NCBI GenBank assembly: GCA_964461105.1
Contig: CAYWSY010000001.1
Coordinates: 21,657 to 85,656 of the forward strand
DNA: 64,000 nt
Reading direction: 5' to 3'
DNA from: JAGVMG01 sp964461105
Lineage (GTDB): Bacteria; Chlamydiota; Chlamydiia; Chlamydiales; Rhabdochlamydiaceae
Shown here: positions 9,301-17,652 of the stretch, piece by piece
Layout: every line of letters begins with the position of its first letter
Numbering within the stretch: position 1 is the first letter of the stretch
Made by a program: the position numbers and the translations under genes
The notes under the pieces: generated by a model
The model's database searches: none
What the model saw: only the letters and a program-made list of their open reading frames with translations
What the model was told of the DNA's origin: nothing

Positions 9301-11989
9301 TCAACCAATCGGCAGTTTTAATGAGATCGATGTTATGTTCGATCACAAGGACGGTGTTTCCTTTATCAACCAAGGCCTGGAGCACATCGATGAGCTTTTT
9401 AATGTCATGAAAATGCAGGCCGGTGGTGGGTTCATCTAAAATGTAGAGAGTATTGCCACTAGACGGGCGCGCAAGTTCTTTAGCAAGTTTGATCCGCTGT
9501 GCTTCACCTCCGGAGAGAGTGGGAGAAGCTTGCCCTAATTTCATGTAGTCGAGACCGACATTGAGCAACGTTTTGAGTTTTTGCTGTAATGAGGGAATCG
9601 CTTCAAAAAAGGGGTAAGCCTCCATAACATTCATCTCAAGGACATCGTAGATGCTCTTTCCCTTATATAAAATTGCAAGGGTGCTTTCATCAAACCGCTT
9701 GCCGTGGCAATGCTCGCATGTGACCCATTCATCCTCCATGAAATCCATGTCGATCTTCGTCATTCCCATTCCGCCGCAATGGGGGCAAGAGCCCTCCTTA
9801 ACATTGAAGCTAAATCTTCCGGGTTTGTATCCGCGGGCCACACTCTCCGGTAGCTGGCAGAATAGATCGCGGATTTCATCGAAGAGCTTAATGTAGGTCG
9901 CTGGATTAGACCTTGGAGTTCTTCCGATTGGCGTTTGATCGATAGCAATCACTTTGTCGATCAGATCGATCCCACGCAGCGCTCGGTGTTTTCCAACAGG
10001 GAGTTTACCATGGTGGTAATGGTTGCAGAGAATGGGGAACAACGTATCGCTGATGAGCGATGATTTGCCCGAACCTGAAACTCCTGTGACAGCAACAAGG
10101 ACCTTAAGAGGAATTTCGACATCGATCCCTTTAAGATTGTGGTGGGAGGCTTGTTCAAGCTTCAATTTCCCAGCAGCTTTTCTTCGCTTCGGGATCGGGA
10201 TTGATAATCTGCCTGAGAGGTAAGCTCCAGTGATCGAGTCAGGAGATGCGAGAAGCTCATCGATGCTTCCCTTGACAATGATTTGCCCACCCTTTTCTCC
10301 AGCAAGAGGCCCCACATCGACAATCACATCAGCTGCTCTAATCGTCTCTTCATCATGCTCAACGACAATCACTGTATTGCCTTTATCTTTAAGGCGCATG
10401 AGCGTTTGCAACAATTTGTGGTTATCGCGCGGATGTAGACCGATCGAAGGTTCATCGAGGACATACGTTGCACCGACTAATCCCGATCCAATTTGTGATG
10501 CAAGCCTGACCCTTTGGGCCTCCCCTCCAGATAGGGTAGGAGCGGTGCGCTCTAGTGACAGGTAGTCTAATCCCACACCTTTAAGAAAAATCAAGCGTTG
10601 GACGATTTCTTTAAGAAGTTCTGTCCCAATCTGCAGTTCCTGGGGAGTGAGGTTCAATCCTTGAAAAAAGCTGAGCGTATCATCAATCGAATAAGCTGTG
10701 ATCTCAGCAATCCGCTTGCCCCCTAATAATGTGGCAGCGGGATAAGGACGGATCTTCTCTCCATGACAATCAGGGCAAATGGCCTCTTGCATCAGCTCTC
10801 GCATTTTATTGCGATAGACATCGCTCTCCGCTTTTTGAAACCGCTCTCTTGCCTCAGCGAGCACTCCACGCCATTGGACATATTCATCCCATTTGTTTTG
10901 TTTCACAGGGTGAATAAATCGCATTCGCGTCCATTTTTTTTCAGAGCCATAGAGAATCACCTGTTTGGCTTTCTCTGAGAGTTTGGCCCAAGGAGTATCC
11001 ACTTTAAATCCATAAATGCGGGCGAGATTATCGTAAATATTTCCATAGCGCACGGTGGTGTAAGAGCTGCCGACACTAAAACAATCCTCAGCAATAGAAA
11101 GCTCTGGATTGATAATCAAATTTAAGTCGAATTCCTGAATCATGCCTAGACCTTGGCAGGTAGGGCACATCCCTGAAGGATGGTTGAAGGAAAAATCATG
11201 AGGTTCTAAAGGCCCATACGAGAGGCCCGATTTAGGAGAAAACGCATATTGAGAAAAGAGGGTTTCCTTTCCCGAGTCGACCTCTAAGATGCTTAACAGT
11301 CCTTGTCCCAATTCCAGCGCTTGGGTGACAGCTTCTGCAAGGCGCTGTTTTTCTTCCATCTGAAGAGAGATTCTATCGATGACAAGATCCACATCATGCG
11401 CTACTTTTCCATCGATAGAGATCGGTTCACTGAGATCGACCACCTTGCCATCGAGGCGCACTCGTGTAAATCCTTTGCGAGTAAGTTCGGCAAAATCATC
11501 TTTAAATTCCCCTTTCTTTCCTTTGATATAAGGACAGAGGATCATTAACTTTGTGCCAGAGGGCAGCTCTAGAATCGAGCGCAGGATCTGTTCAGCACTT
11601 TGAGGGCGGACGGGCTCTTTGCTGACAGGGCAGTGGGGAATGCCAATGCGCGCGTAGAGTACGCGCATAAAGTCATAAATTCCCGTCATCGTCCCAACAG
11701 TAGATCTTGGATTTTTTCCGGCGGTTTTTTGTTCAATAGCAATCGTTGGTGAAATTCCGCTGATCAGTTCAGCATCGGGCTTCGGCAGATCGCCTAGATG
11801 GCGCCTTGCATAGGTTGAGAGCGACTCGACATAGCGCCTCTGTCCCTCGACATAGATTGTATCGAAAGCAAGGGATGACTTGCCCGAACCTGATACCCCT
11901 GTAAAGACAATGAGCTGATTGTGGGTGAGGGTAAGGTCAACCTCTTTGAGGTTGTGGACCTTGACTTTTTTTAAGATGATTTGCCGCAC
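6332..11989 (-). CDS. uvrA: UvrA, tandem-duplicated excinuclease ABC subunit A
   Basis: 1885 aa, twice the usual UvrA length. The protein is two complete UvrA units fused head to tail. Four Walker A motifs are present near residues 31, 636, 985 and 1580 (GVSGSGKSS, GVSGSGKSS, GPSGSGKSS, GVSGSGKST). There are four LSGGEAQR signatures and paired zinc motifs in each half (for example CPDCHGEK and CPHCGGMG; CSSCKGTR and CSTCMGLG). UvrA normally works as a dimer that finds DNA damage and loads UvrB; here the dimer may be covalent. The same arrangement is known in Chlamydia, where uvrA also sits next to pyk. The halves differ clearly, so this is old duplication, not misassembly. Confidence 0.97.
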   Translation of the reverse strand: MRQIILKKVKVHNLKEVDLTLTHNQLIVFTGVSGSGKSSLAFDTIYVEGQRRYVESLSTYARRHLGDLPKPDAELISGISPTIAIEQKTAGKNPRSTVGTMTGIYDFMRVLYARIGIPHCPVSKEPVRPQSAEQILRSILELPSGTKLMILCPYIKGKKGEFKDDFAELTRKGFTRVRLDGKVVDLSEPISIDGKVAHDVDLVIDRISLQMEEKQRLAEAVTQALELGQGLLSILEVDSGKETLFSQYAFSPKSGLSYGPLEPHDFSFNHPSGMCPTCQGLGMIQEFDLNLIINPELSIAEDCFSVGSSYTTVRYGNIYDNLARIYGFKVDTPWAKLSEKAKQVILYGSEKKWTRMRFIHPVKQNKWDEYVQWRGVLAEARERFQKAESDVYRNKMRELMQEAICPDCHGEKIRPYPAATLLGGKRIAEITAYSIDDTLSFFQGLNLTPQELQIGTELLKEIVQRLIFLKGVGLDYLSLERTAPTLSGGEAQRVRLASQIGSGLVGATYVLDEPSIGLHPRDNHKLLQTLMRLKDKGNTVIVVEHDEETIRAADVIVDVGPLAGEKGGQIIVKGSIDELLASPDSITGAYLSGRLSIPIPKRRKAAGKLKLEQASHHNLKGIDVEIPLKVLVAVTGVSGSGKSSLISDTLFPILCNHYHHGKLPVGKHRALRGIDLIDKVIAIDQTPIGRTPRSNPATYIKLFDEIRDLFCQLPESVARGYKPGRFSFNVKEGSCPHCGGMGMTKIDMDFMEDEWVTCEHCHGKRFDESTLAILYKGKSIYDVLEMNVMEAYPFFEAIPSLQQKLKTLLNVGLDYMKLGQASPTLSGGEAQRIKLAKELARPSSGNTLYILDEPTTGLHFHDIKKLIDVLQALVDKGNTVLVIEHNIDLIKTADWLIDLGPEGGKYGGEVIAAGTPESIAKKNSPTGQALAPIFFPKKHVSQSLTPETRASSLNTITVEGASQNNLKGINVEIPRGKITLCTGPSGSGKSSFAFETIYAEGQRRYIESLSAYSRQFVKQMPKPKADLIEGLSPAIAIEQKSHAGNPRSTIGTMTEAYDFLRVLYAHLGTAYCPETGQKIETISKDYVVEQLLALPQNTKVHLLAPLTLKRSESFEELKDRLQRQGYLRIRLNNSYYELDQEIPFDKQRKNELFLVIDRLAISSSVRKRLFEAVESATNFSGGTLVAALEDRDLFFNLAFAVLSTGKSYPPITPHTFSFNTEQGMCLECLGLGYQFGAQLSRYPWFQRLTPLKLIAHLWKEHAVRATLTPLLVVFHAEGIDEDTPFAKMHPQALQVFLNGSKTEHPIGRSGLMLRWIGINPLLEKLSKSINPEIKEVLLPLLDQNPCSSCKGTRLNPLARNVRIDSHSIADLCQLPIGEAKLFLDQIQLETHKVEFLNETLRQLKERLHFLEAIGLSYLSLDRSAPTLSGGEAQRIRLARQLGAGLTGALYVLDEPTIGLHPHDNALLNAALIQLRDLGNTLLLVEHDPMTIQLADYILDFGPEAGKAGGEITARGTFSELCANPNSLTGAYLSGRKKIPIPKKRRTNEQLLTLENGTLHNLQSVSIEIQINTLTCITGVSGSGKSTLINALLRPAIEQALSTKKIKDEMTYQGAQIKGISAFDKLLVLNQNPIGHTNRADVSTYVDALTPLRYFYASLPEAKTRGLMPKHFSFNHLKGMCSTCMGLGTRHIAMQFLPPVKVTCESCRGYRLNPLSLNVLSKGKNLGQVLQMTVTEALEFLPPIPKLIRILETLISVGLGYLQLGQEIATLSGGEAQRMRLSRELAKRSTGKTLYLLDEPTVGLHSEDILKLLAIFHTLVQRGNTVVIIEHNLDVISNADQLIDMGPGSGKLGGRVVATGTPEELVKNKDSLTGKYLKDVLCYVPK

Positions 11990-12007
11990 AGATGAGGGAC
12001 TCCGTAT

Positions 12008-12078
12008 TGACTGGAAGGGGTATTGTGGCAGATTCAGGATTTTTTATATACTGTGTCCGGTTCAAGAGCACTCAAAGT
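12008..12078. repeat. Degenerate family B terminal-repeat remnants
   Basis: ggaaggggta (12013-12022) is the reverse complement of the taccccttcc core of family B ends. gtccggttcaagagcactca (12055-12074) matches the following part of that end (tccggttcaaaggcactca) with a few changes. They sit between the divergent uvrA and CPBP genes. Best read as a decayed element. Confidence 0.35.
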
Positions 12079-12167
12079 GGAATCAAATAATAAAAATTCT
12101 GTAATTTTGTTTAATTGACTAAATCTCTTTTTCGAAGTATAACATCTTCAACTAAAAACGGACAATC

Positions 12168-12911
12168 ATGCCAGCAATTACACCAACTTCATATATAACT
12201 TTCTTTTTACCTAAAACAACTGAAGGTCAGCAGGTTTTAACAGCAACTCTCAAAACGGCAGCGGTCGCTTTAGCCTGTATTCCTTTGCTTGGGGCTAAAA
12301 TTGCTCTGATTTGTGGTGGGATTACCTTTGTCTCAGAGATTTTTTTTCGAGGCAGCCCAGATAATCCTCAAACAAATTGGTTTAATACCAAGTCGATTAC
12401 GATCGGTGCGATTGGTAAAAAATTATTCGAGTTGTTTGTAGGTTCCCTCTTGATCAGCCTTGGATTTGGAGCGCTCCGCATGGTGGGGATCCTTCCTCTT
12501 GCTGCTGCAGGCCCAGTTCAAAGGGTGGTCTCGGAGGGGATGAAGAAACCCTTAGAATTTGCTTTCAAGGCAATTATCCAGGCTCCGATTGTGGAAGAGA
12601 TTCTCTTTCGGGGATTCCTCCAAGAACGCTTGGAAGATATTGGCCATTTCTTTAGTAAAACGATTTGTCCGATCCCAAGGAAAATGGTTCAAAAGATTGC
12701 CAATGTGGCCCAGGCAATTTTCTTTGGGTATTGCCATATTATTGGTGGTCAAGTGATCCCAGCTGCTAAGTGGCTAGTAATGGCGGTAACAGGCTATGTA
12801 GGATATGTCTGTGGGGAGGCGAAGCGAAAATATGATACACTTCTCATTCCGATGGCCTTGCATGGGATCAATAATGCATGGGCATGTGCTGGGTCTTTTT
12901 TTCAGAAGTAA
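12168..12911 (+). CDS. CPBP-family intramembrane metalloprotease
   Basis: 247 aa with hydrophobic segments around 28-60, 85-115, 180-215 and 225-245. The CPBP/Abi (CAAX protease-like) signature is intact: APIVEEILFRGFLQERL, giving E143-E144-x3-R148. The further motif histidines are H190 (FFGYCHIIGG) and H232 (ALHGINNAWA). Members are membrane proteases or scaffold-like proteins; their substrates are mostly unknown. The insertion between R148 and H190, KTICPIPRKMVQKIANV, is amphipathic. It stands just upstream of pyk and divergent from uvrA. The RBS before ATG 12168 is weak. Confidence 0.82.
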   Translation: MPAITPTSYITFFLPKTTEGQQVLTATLKTAAVALACIPLLGAKIALICGGITFVSEIFFRGSPDNPQTNWFNTKSITIGAIGKKLFELFVGSLLISLGFGALRMVGILPLAAAGPVQRVVSEGMKKPLEFAFKAIIQAPIVEEILFRGFLQERLEDIGHFFSKTICPIPRKMVQKIANVAQAIFFGYCHIIGGQVIPAAKWLVMAVTGYVGYVCGEAKRKYDTLLIPMALHGINNAWACAGSFFQK

Positions 12912-12982
12912 GTTCCCCCTCTTGAGAACAAACACCAAACCCGATAGGATCACATTTGGTAACTGGATAGGGGAAAAAGGGG

Positions 12983-14401
12983 ATGCAGACGCGCACAAAA
13001 ATTATCTGTACGATCGGTCCAGCGGTAAACTCGTATGAGAAGATTCTCGAGCTCATCCATGCGGGGATGAATGTCGCGCGCTTGAATTTCAGCCATGGAA
13101 CCCATGCAGAGCATCTTAAGGTCATCGACATGCTCAAAAAGGCAAGAGCTGAACAAAAGGTTCCTCTTGCCATTATGCTCGACACAAAAGGACCTGAGAT
13201 CCGCATCGGAAAGATTGCCCAAGACAAAATGGCGCTTGTTGCAGGACAGAAACTGTTGCTTGTTAAAGAAGAGGTTGAGGGAGATTTTCAGCGGCTCAAT
13301 GTGCATCCAGCAATTGTGTTTGATCATCTTGAGGTGGGTGTCAAAATTCTCTTCGATGATGGAAACATTACGTCGCGAGTGATTGAGATCCTTCCTCATG
13401 GAGCTCTAGTTGAAATTGAGAACTCGGGGATTCTCAAATCACGCAAAGGGGTCAACATTCCTGGTGTTGATATTGAGCTTCCTGCAATGACCTCGCAAGA
13501 TGTGGAAGATCTGGTTTTTGGCTGCGCACAGGACGTCGATTTGATTGCAGCTTCATTCATCCGTTCTGCCGATCATGTGCGAGAGATCAAGCAACTTCTT
13601 GCTGAGCAGGGCAATCCGGAGATCTTGGTCATTGCGAAAATTGAAAATAGCCAGGGCGTGCGCAATTTTGAGAGTATTCTTCAAGCGGCAGATGGAATTA
13701 TGGTTGCTCGGGGAGATTTAGGTGTTGAGCTTCCTTTGAAGCAAGTGCCCAGTCTCCAGAAGATGATGATTCGTAAATGCTACCAAGCCTCAAAACCTGT
13801 GATCACCGCAACTCAGATGCTCGAATCAATGATTCAAAATCCCCGGCCAACACGCGCTGAGGTCTCTGATGTTGCCAATGCGATCTATGATAGCACCTCT
13901 GCAGTGATGCTTTCGGGAGAGACTGCAGTGGGTCTCTATCCGATCGAAGCGGTTAAAATGATGAAGAGCATCGCCATGGAAGCGGAAAAGGACTTTGATT
14001 ATCGTACGTTTTTTCAGCATCTATCGGAGATCGATCTTAACGATATCTCAACTTCAGTAGCGCTTGCCTCAGTGCGAACGGCATATTGCTCTCACGCATG
14101 TGCGATTTTTGTGTTTACAAGTAGTGGATTAACAACACGGCATGTCTCACGGTTTCGCCCTCAAATGCCGATCATAGCACTCACTTCGAATCACAAGCTT
14201 TATCATCAAATGGCATTGAGTTGGGGCGTTCTTTCGATGGAACCCTACGCAGCAAAAAATATCCAAGAGGCTTTTGCTCGTACAGTGGAATTGGCGCAAC
14301 AACATGAGCTAGTTCACAAAGGGGATTTAGTGATTGTGACAGCGGGATCTCCTTTCGGGATCAGTGGAACTACGAATATGATGCTCGTCGAGAGACTATA
14401 G
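12983..14401 (+). CDS. pyk: Pyruvate kinase
   Basis: 472 aa, standard size. It starts TRTKIICTIGPAVNSYEKIL and keeps MLDTKGPEIR, the AKIEN motif with NFESI, and MVARGDLGVELPL. The lysine/Mg region and the TATQMLESM loop are intact. It catalyses the last ATP-forming step of glycolysis (PEP plus ADP to pyruvate plus ATP). The start codon follows aaaagggg closely. The pyk–uvrA neighbourhood matches Chlamydia. A family B MITE starts directly after the stop and its palindrome may end the transcript. Confidence 0.96.
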   Translation: MQTRTKIICTIGPAVNSYEKILELIHAGMNVARLNFSHGTHAEHLKVIDMLKKARAEQKVPLAIMLDTKGPEIRIGKIAQDKMALVAGQKLLLVKEEVEGDFQRLNVHPAIVFDHLEVGVKILFDDGNITSRVIEILPHGALVEIENSGILKSRKGVNIPGVDIELPAMTSQDVEDLVFGCAQDVDLIAASFIRSADHVREIKQLLAEQGNPEILVIAKIENSQGVRNFESILQAADGIMVARGDLGVELPLKQVPSLQKMMIRKCYQASKPVITATQMLESMIQNPRPTRAEVSDVANAIYDSTSAVMLSGETAVGLYPIEAVKMMKSIAMEAEKDFDYRTFFQHLSEIDLNDISTSVALASVRTAYCSHACAIFVFTSSGLTTRHVSRFRPQMPIIALTSNHKLYHQMALSWGVLSMEPYAAKNIQEAFARTVELAQQHELVHKGDLVIVTAGSPFGISGTTNMMLVERL

Positions 14402-14553
14402 TGGTTCCAGTTCAAAGAGTCCTTAAATTAAAATCAAAAAAAATAACAGGATAATAGAAAAAGCATGGGTAATTTTCCTTATCCTGCCATCCTATTATCC
14501 TGTTATTTTTTCTTTATTCAACTTTGCAGGTATTCTGAGTGCCTTTGAATGTC
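14402..14553. mobile_element. Palindromic MITE, family B, copy 1 (degenerate)
   Basis: The reverse complement of this stretch matches 20932-21110 nearly base for base in its centre, including aataacaggataatag and the opposite arm. It lacks about 13 bases of one arm (cctaccatcctat) and has more diverged ends. The arms aaaaaaataacaggataata and its complement form a long hairpin. No coding capacity. It fills the space between pyk and the convergent 109-aa gene and could act as a terminator for both. Confidence 0.65.
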
Positions 14554-14882
14554 TATAAGTGCTGGCCTAAGAAGTATTCGACATTCTTAGAAGCTGTTTT
14601 TAGGGCTGTTAGAAAGGCCACTCTCTGCAGCTCGTTTGTCATTTCTGGAACTTCTGTCAAGTCGATGATGGCGGTCTTTAGATAATGCTCGTCAGCTTTG
14701 ATTTTTGGCTTGTTTTTAGCTATGAACTCGATCATTTCTTCCGCGCAAAATTCGATTTCATCCCTTGTAGGAGTGTAGTTTGATTTCCGTTCCATATGGG
14801 AAATCATCGTGTCGATTTGATTTTTAATTCTTAATACTTCCACGTGGATGCGGGAATGTTTTGGGGCTGGAGCTGCTGCCAT
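14553..14882 (-). CDS. Conserved-looking small helical protein, unknown function
   Basis: 109 aa. An Ala/Pro-rich start (MAAAPAPKHSR) is followed by predicted helices with many charged residues, such as EVLRIKNQIDTMISHMERK and EIEFCAEEMIEFIAKNKPK. No signal peptide or membrane segment. The start is well supported by AAGGAGAG about 4 bases before ATG 14882. I recognise no family. The AT-rich 14883-14961 gap separates it from rsmE, so it likely has its own promoter. The helical fold and lack of motifs would suit a chaperone or adaptor, but that is a guess. Confidence 0.7.
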   Translation of the reverse strand: MAAAPAPKHSRIHVEVLRIKNQIDTMISHMERKSNYTPTRDEIEFCAEEMIEFIAKNKPKIKADEHYLKTAIIDLTEVPEMTNELQRVAFLTALKTASKNVEYFLGQHL

Positions 14883-14961
14883 GGGACTCTCCTTGGTTTC
14901 CTTTCTAATTCCATTATTTAATTAAATTGAATTAAATTTCAATTGAATAATTTTAATTGGA

Positions 14962-15678
14962 TTACTTTCTGAATAAAACCTGTAATAAACTTAAGGCCGC
15001 AAGGGGAGCAGTTTCAGTGCGTAAGATATTAGGATGGAGCTTAACGCCATGCGCATTTAAGCTGTTTAAGAGGTGGGAAGTTTCACGGGGGTGAAACCCG
15101 CTTTCAGGGCCGATGAAAAGGAGAATGGGAGCCCCCTTAGGCAATGGGGCTGCATAGTGCCAGAGCCATGGGGCATCAGGAGCGGTGTCTCCAAAAAAAA
15201 GAGTGCCTGGGATCGCATTCCATTGAAGAAGAGGGGGGGTTAAGACGATTGTAGGTAGATCAAGCCTGCCGCATTGCTTCATTGCAGAGATTAGGATTTG
15301 TTCTATCCGTTTGAGTTGGTTGGGGCTAAACGCGCATTTTTCACTTAAAAGTCCTGGAAATAACCAGAATTCAGTGACGCCGAGTTCAGTTCCCTTTTCT
15401 AAGATCATTTCCAGACGGTTAAAGCGAGGGATTCCTTGAGCTAAAATTAAGGGAAATTCAGGAGGGGGAAATGTCTGGACCTTATCAATGTGGAGCTCTG
15501 CGTGCTTCTTGGAAACATTGGTAAGAGTGGCCTCAGCGAGTTGATTGTTTCCGTTGATGAGCTCGAACTTCTCACCCACTCGTGCGCGCATGACATGGCA
15601 GATGTGGTGAAACTCAGTATCCTCGAGAACAACGGGTGTTTGAAGAGGCTGGGTTGTAAAAAAACGCTCATGGGGCAC
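14962..15678 (-). CDS. rsmE: 16S rRNA m3U1498 methyltransferase RsmE
   Basis: 238 aa. It begins MPHERFFTTQ and has the N-terminal PUA-like part (HHICHVMRARVGEKFEL). The SPOUT core follows with KGTELGV, IGPESGFHPRE and the final ILRTETAPLAAL knot motif that binds S-adenosylmethionine. It methylates 16S rRNA in the mature 30S subunit. The start overlaps the end of the upstream lpxL by 11 bases, so the two are translated from one message. Confidence 0.92.
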   Translation of the reverse strand: MPHERFFTTQPLQTPVVLEDTEFHHICHVMRARVGEKFELINGNNQLAEATLTNVSKKHAELHIDKVQTFPPPEFPLILAQGIPRFNRLEMILEKGTELGVTEFWLFPGLLSEKCAFSPNQLKRIEQILISAMKQCGRLDLPTIVLTPPLLQWNAIPGTLFFGDTAPDAPWLWHYAAPLPKGAPILLFIGPESGFHPRETSHLLNSLNAHGVKLHPNILRTETAPLAALSLLQVLFRK

Positions 15679-16930
15679 GACAAACCGCCTGTTTGAGGTG
15701 GTGATCTAAAGGAGCATCAGAAGAAAGGCCGCTCAGGCGTTTGATCCCAGGGAGGTCGATCACTGTAAAGGCGGATAACTTTTTGAAGTGGGTGCCCACT
15801 TCTGTGTATCCACTGAAATTGTAGACGAGCTTGTATCTATAGTCAGTTACGAATAGATCGGAATGTGTTGCATAGCAGGTGATCTCTGCATCGATCAAGA
15901 GCGGAATTGAAGCCAACTCAGCTGGGACAAACACAGTGATGAATTCAAGGGGATAGATCTCTTTAAATGTGGGCAAAAGCGCTGCGATCTGATCAAATTG
16001 CCCTTTTTCTTGCGGCATCACAATGCAAAGGCATTCTTGGCGAAAAGGGCGTTTAATTTTATCGAGGGTTTGTTGTTTCCACCGGTTGTGCGCCCAGAGC
16101 CACTGTTCAGGGGCCCATTGAATGCTCTTTTCCAGCAAAGAGAGAGCTTGGCGCATCATCCGATCGATCTCTGCTTGTAATGGCTGGGCCGGATCGGGCC
16201 AGATCGGATCAGAGTAGTGGATCCGGTATTTCCCATCAATCCGTCTGGTGGAGGCCACGATGATGGGAGATCCAGTCCGGTAAGAGAGGATCGCTGCAAT
16301 GGGGGAGGTCCATGCAGTTCTTCCAAAAAATGGACAGGAGTACCCACTATCGGGCATCCCCTGATCCCCAACGATTCCAAGGAATGCTCCCCGTTTTAGA
16401 CCTCTTAAGCCCTCTTTAATTGCAGACTTAGGCTCAATGATCTTGCCCCCATATTTTTGCCGCATGTTGAGGACCCATTGATAGAGGCGCTTGTTTTTTA
16501 CCGGCCGCCCGATGGCAACCCCAGGCATTCTGCTTGTCCCCTCTAGAAAAAGCACTTCCCAGTTGGCTTGGTGTCCGCAGAAGAAAATGACAGGTTTTCC
16601 TTCCTTCATTAGCTTGTCTGCAACCTCAGGATTCTCACAGCTAGCAATCCTCTCGATCTTGCTTTCCGCCGCTAACTTGGCAAATTCTAGACAGGTAATC
16701 ATCAGATTTTCAAATGAGGCCTTAGCGATAGATTGTTGTTCATCTAAAGAGAGGTTGAGTGAGGTGGCTAAACTTAAGTTGCTCAGCGTCCGTTTTCTGA
16801 ATTTAGGGAGAAGATGAAATGCTAGGCGCCCAGCCCAAGAGCCCAAGCGATGGATCGCAGGATAGGGCAGAAATTGGACCGGCCATGTGATGGCTCTGAT
16901 TAGAATGTAGGAAAGTATATGCTTTACCAT
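15668..16930 (-). CDS. lpxL: Lipid A biosynthesis acyltransferase (LpxL/HtrB family)
   Basis: 420 aa. The N-terminus is a hydrophobic anchor (HILSYILIRAITWPVQFLPY). The catalytic HX4E motif is FFCGHQANWEVLFLEG (H120, E125). Further family blocks are IVGDQGMPDSGYSCPFFG and RIHYSDPIWPD. The enzyme adds a secondary acyl chain to lipid A precursors at the inner membrane. About 110 residues follow the usual end near EQWLWAHNRWK; this tail is of unknown role. In Chlamydia this gene directly follows ybbR, while here a glycosyltransferase and a leucine-rich repeat gene intervene. Confidence 0.9.
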   Translation of the reverse strand: MVKHILSYILIRAITWPVQFLPYPAIHRLGSWAGRLAFHLLPKFRKRTLSNLSLATSLNLSLDEQQSIAKASFENLMITCLEFAKLAAESKIERIASCENPEVADKLMKEGKPVIFFCGHQANWEVLFLEGTSRMPGVAIGRPVKNKRLYQWVLNMRQKYGGKIIEPKSAIKEGLRGLKRGAFLGIVGDQGMPDSGYSCPFFGRTAWTSPIAAILSYRTGSPIIVASTRRIDGKYRIHYSDPIWPDPAQPLQAEIDRMMRQALSLLEKSIQWAPEQWLWAHNRWKQQTLDKIKRPFRQECLCIVMPQEKGQFDQIAALLPTFKEIYPLEFITVFVPAELASIPLLIDAEITCYATHSDLFVTDYRYKLVYNFSGYTEVGTHFKKLSAFTVIDLPGIKRLSGLSSDAPLDHHLKQAVCRAP

Positions 16931-16940
16931 AGAGAACTAA

Positions 16941-16973
16941 GTATATACCCCTTTCGGTTCAAAGGCACTCAAA
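16941..16973. repeat. Solo family B terminal repeat
   Basis: tatacccctttcggttcaaa followed by ggcactcaaaa matches the left end of the MITE at 20932 over about 28 bases. It lies 11 bases upstream of the lpxL start codon. No partner end is visible in the 16974-17220 gap, which otherwise holds nothing I can support. Confidence 0.55.
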
Positions 16974-17220
16974 AAATGATTTCTGAGCAACAGATGTTAG
17001 CATTTTGAATCCGCGAGCGGAAGCAGGAAGAGATGTACTAAGGATCTTAGTAGAATGAGGGTCTATAGTAAAACAGCCCGAAGAATCGGTTTTTGAGTAA
17101 GGAACAGATGATAAACTAGCTGCCATATAGTTTCTTGTGTTTATGTTTTATTTTGAATAAATAATATCGTTTGTTCACTTTAAATGAAATGTGAATTGTT
17201 TGTTTATAAATAAAATTTTA

Positions 17221-17652
17221 CTAAGAGTGGGATGGGGAGAGTAAATTAAACAAATTTTTTTGTTTAATTGATAGATTATACCTGTGAATTTCTGTAATTT
17301 CTTTTGTTCTTAAGGGAGAACTGCTCGCAGTGTCTATATGACACAATGTCAATGAGGGGATGGTGAGCAAGGATTCCTCTAAAGACCTCGTTGCCTTTGG
17401 GGTGCAAAGAGTAGAGATAAATAAAAAAGTAGTCAGGGTAGAGTTAAGTCTCAATGAGTCTGCAAGAGCGCAGGTCCCTTTCTCTCCAATCCCGCATTCA
17501 ATTAATCTTAATTTCTCTAAAGTTGTATTATTTTCCAAAGCTTTTGCAAGCTCAAAAGCTCCCTCATCGCCGATCTCCTCATCTGCAATTTTCAGTTCTG
17601 GCAGCATATTGAGGCGAAGAGAAGTGAGAGTGGTGCAACAAAGAGATGTCAT
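17221..17652 (-). CDS. Leucine-rich repeat (ribonuclease-inhibitor type) protein
   Basis: 143 aa. At least two RNI-type LRR units are visible: IGDEGAFELAKALENNTTLE followed by KLRLIECGIGEKGTCALADS. The start MTSLCCTTLTSLRLNMLPEL reads like the end of a preceding repeat, so this may be a truncated longer protein. The ATG overlaps the TGA of the upstream glycosyltransferase (ATGA), which supports expression. No signal peptide. LRR proteins of this type in intracellular bacteria are often effectors, but nothing here proves secretion. Confidence 0.62.
   Translation of the reverse strand: MTSLCCTTLTSLRLNMLPELKIADEEIGDEGAFELAKALENNTTLEKLRLIECGIGEKGTCALADSLRLNSTLTTFLFISTLCTPKATRSLEESLLTIPSLTLCHIDTASSSPLRTKEITEIHRYNLSIKQKNLFNLLSPSHS

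Noticed and set aside
6332..11989. Double-length UvrA as an assembly artefact
   Set aside because: The halves differ strongly in sequence and both carry all motifs, and the same fusion is known in Chlamydia next to pyk.
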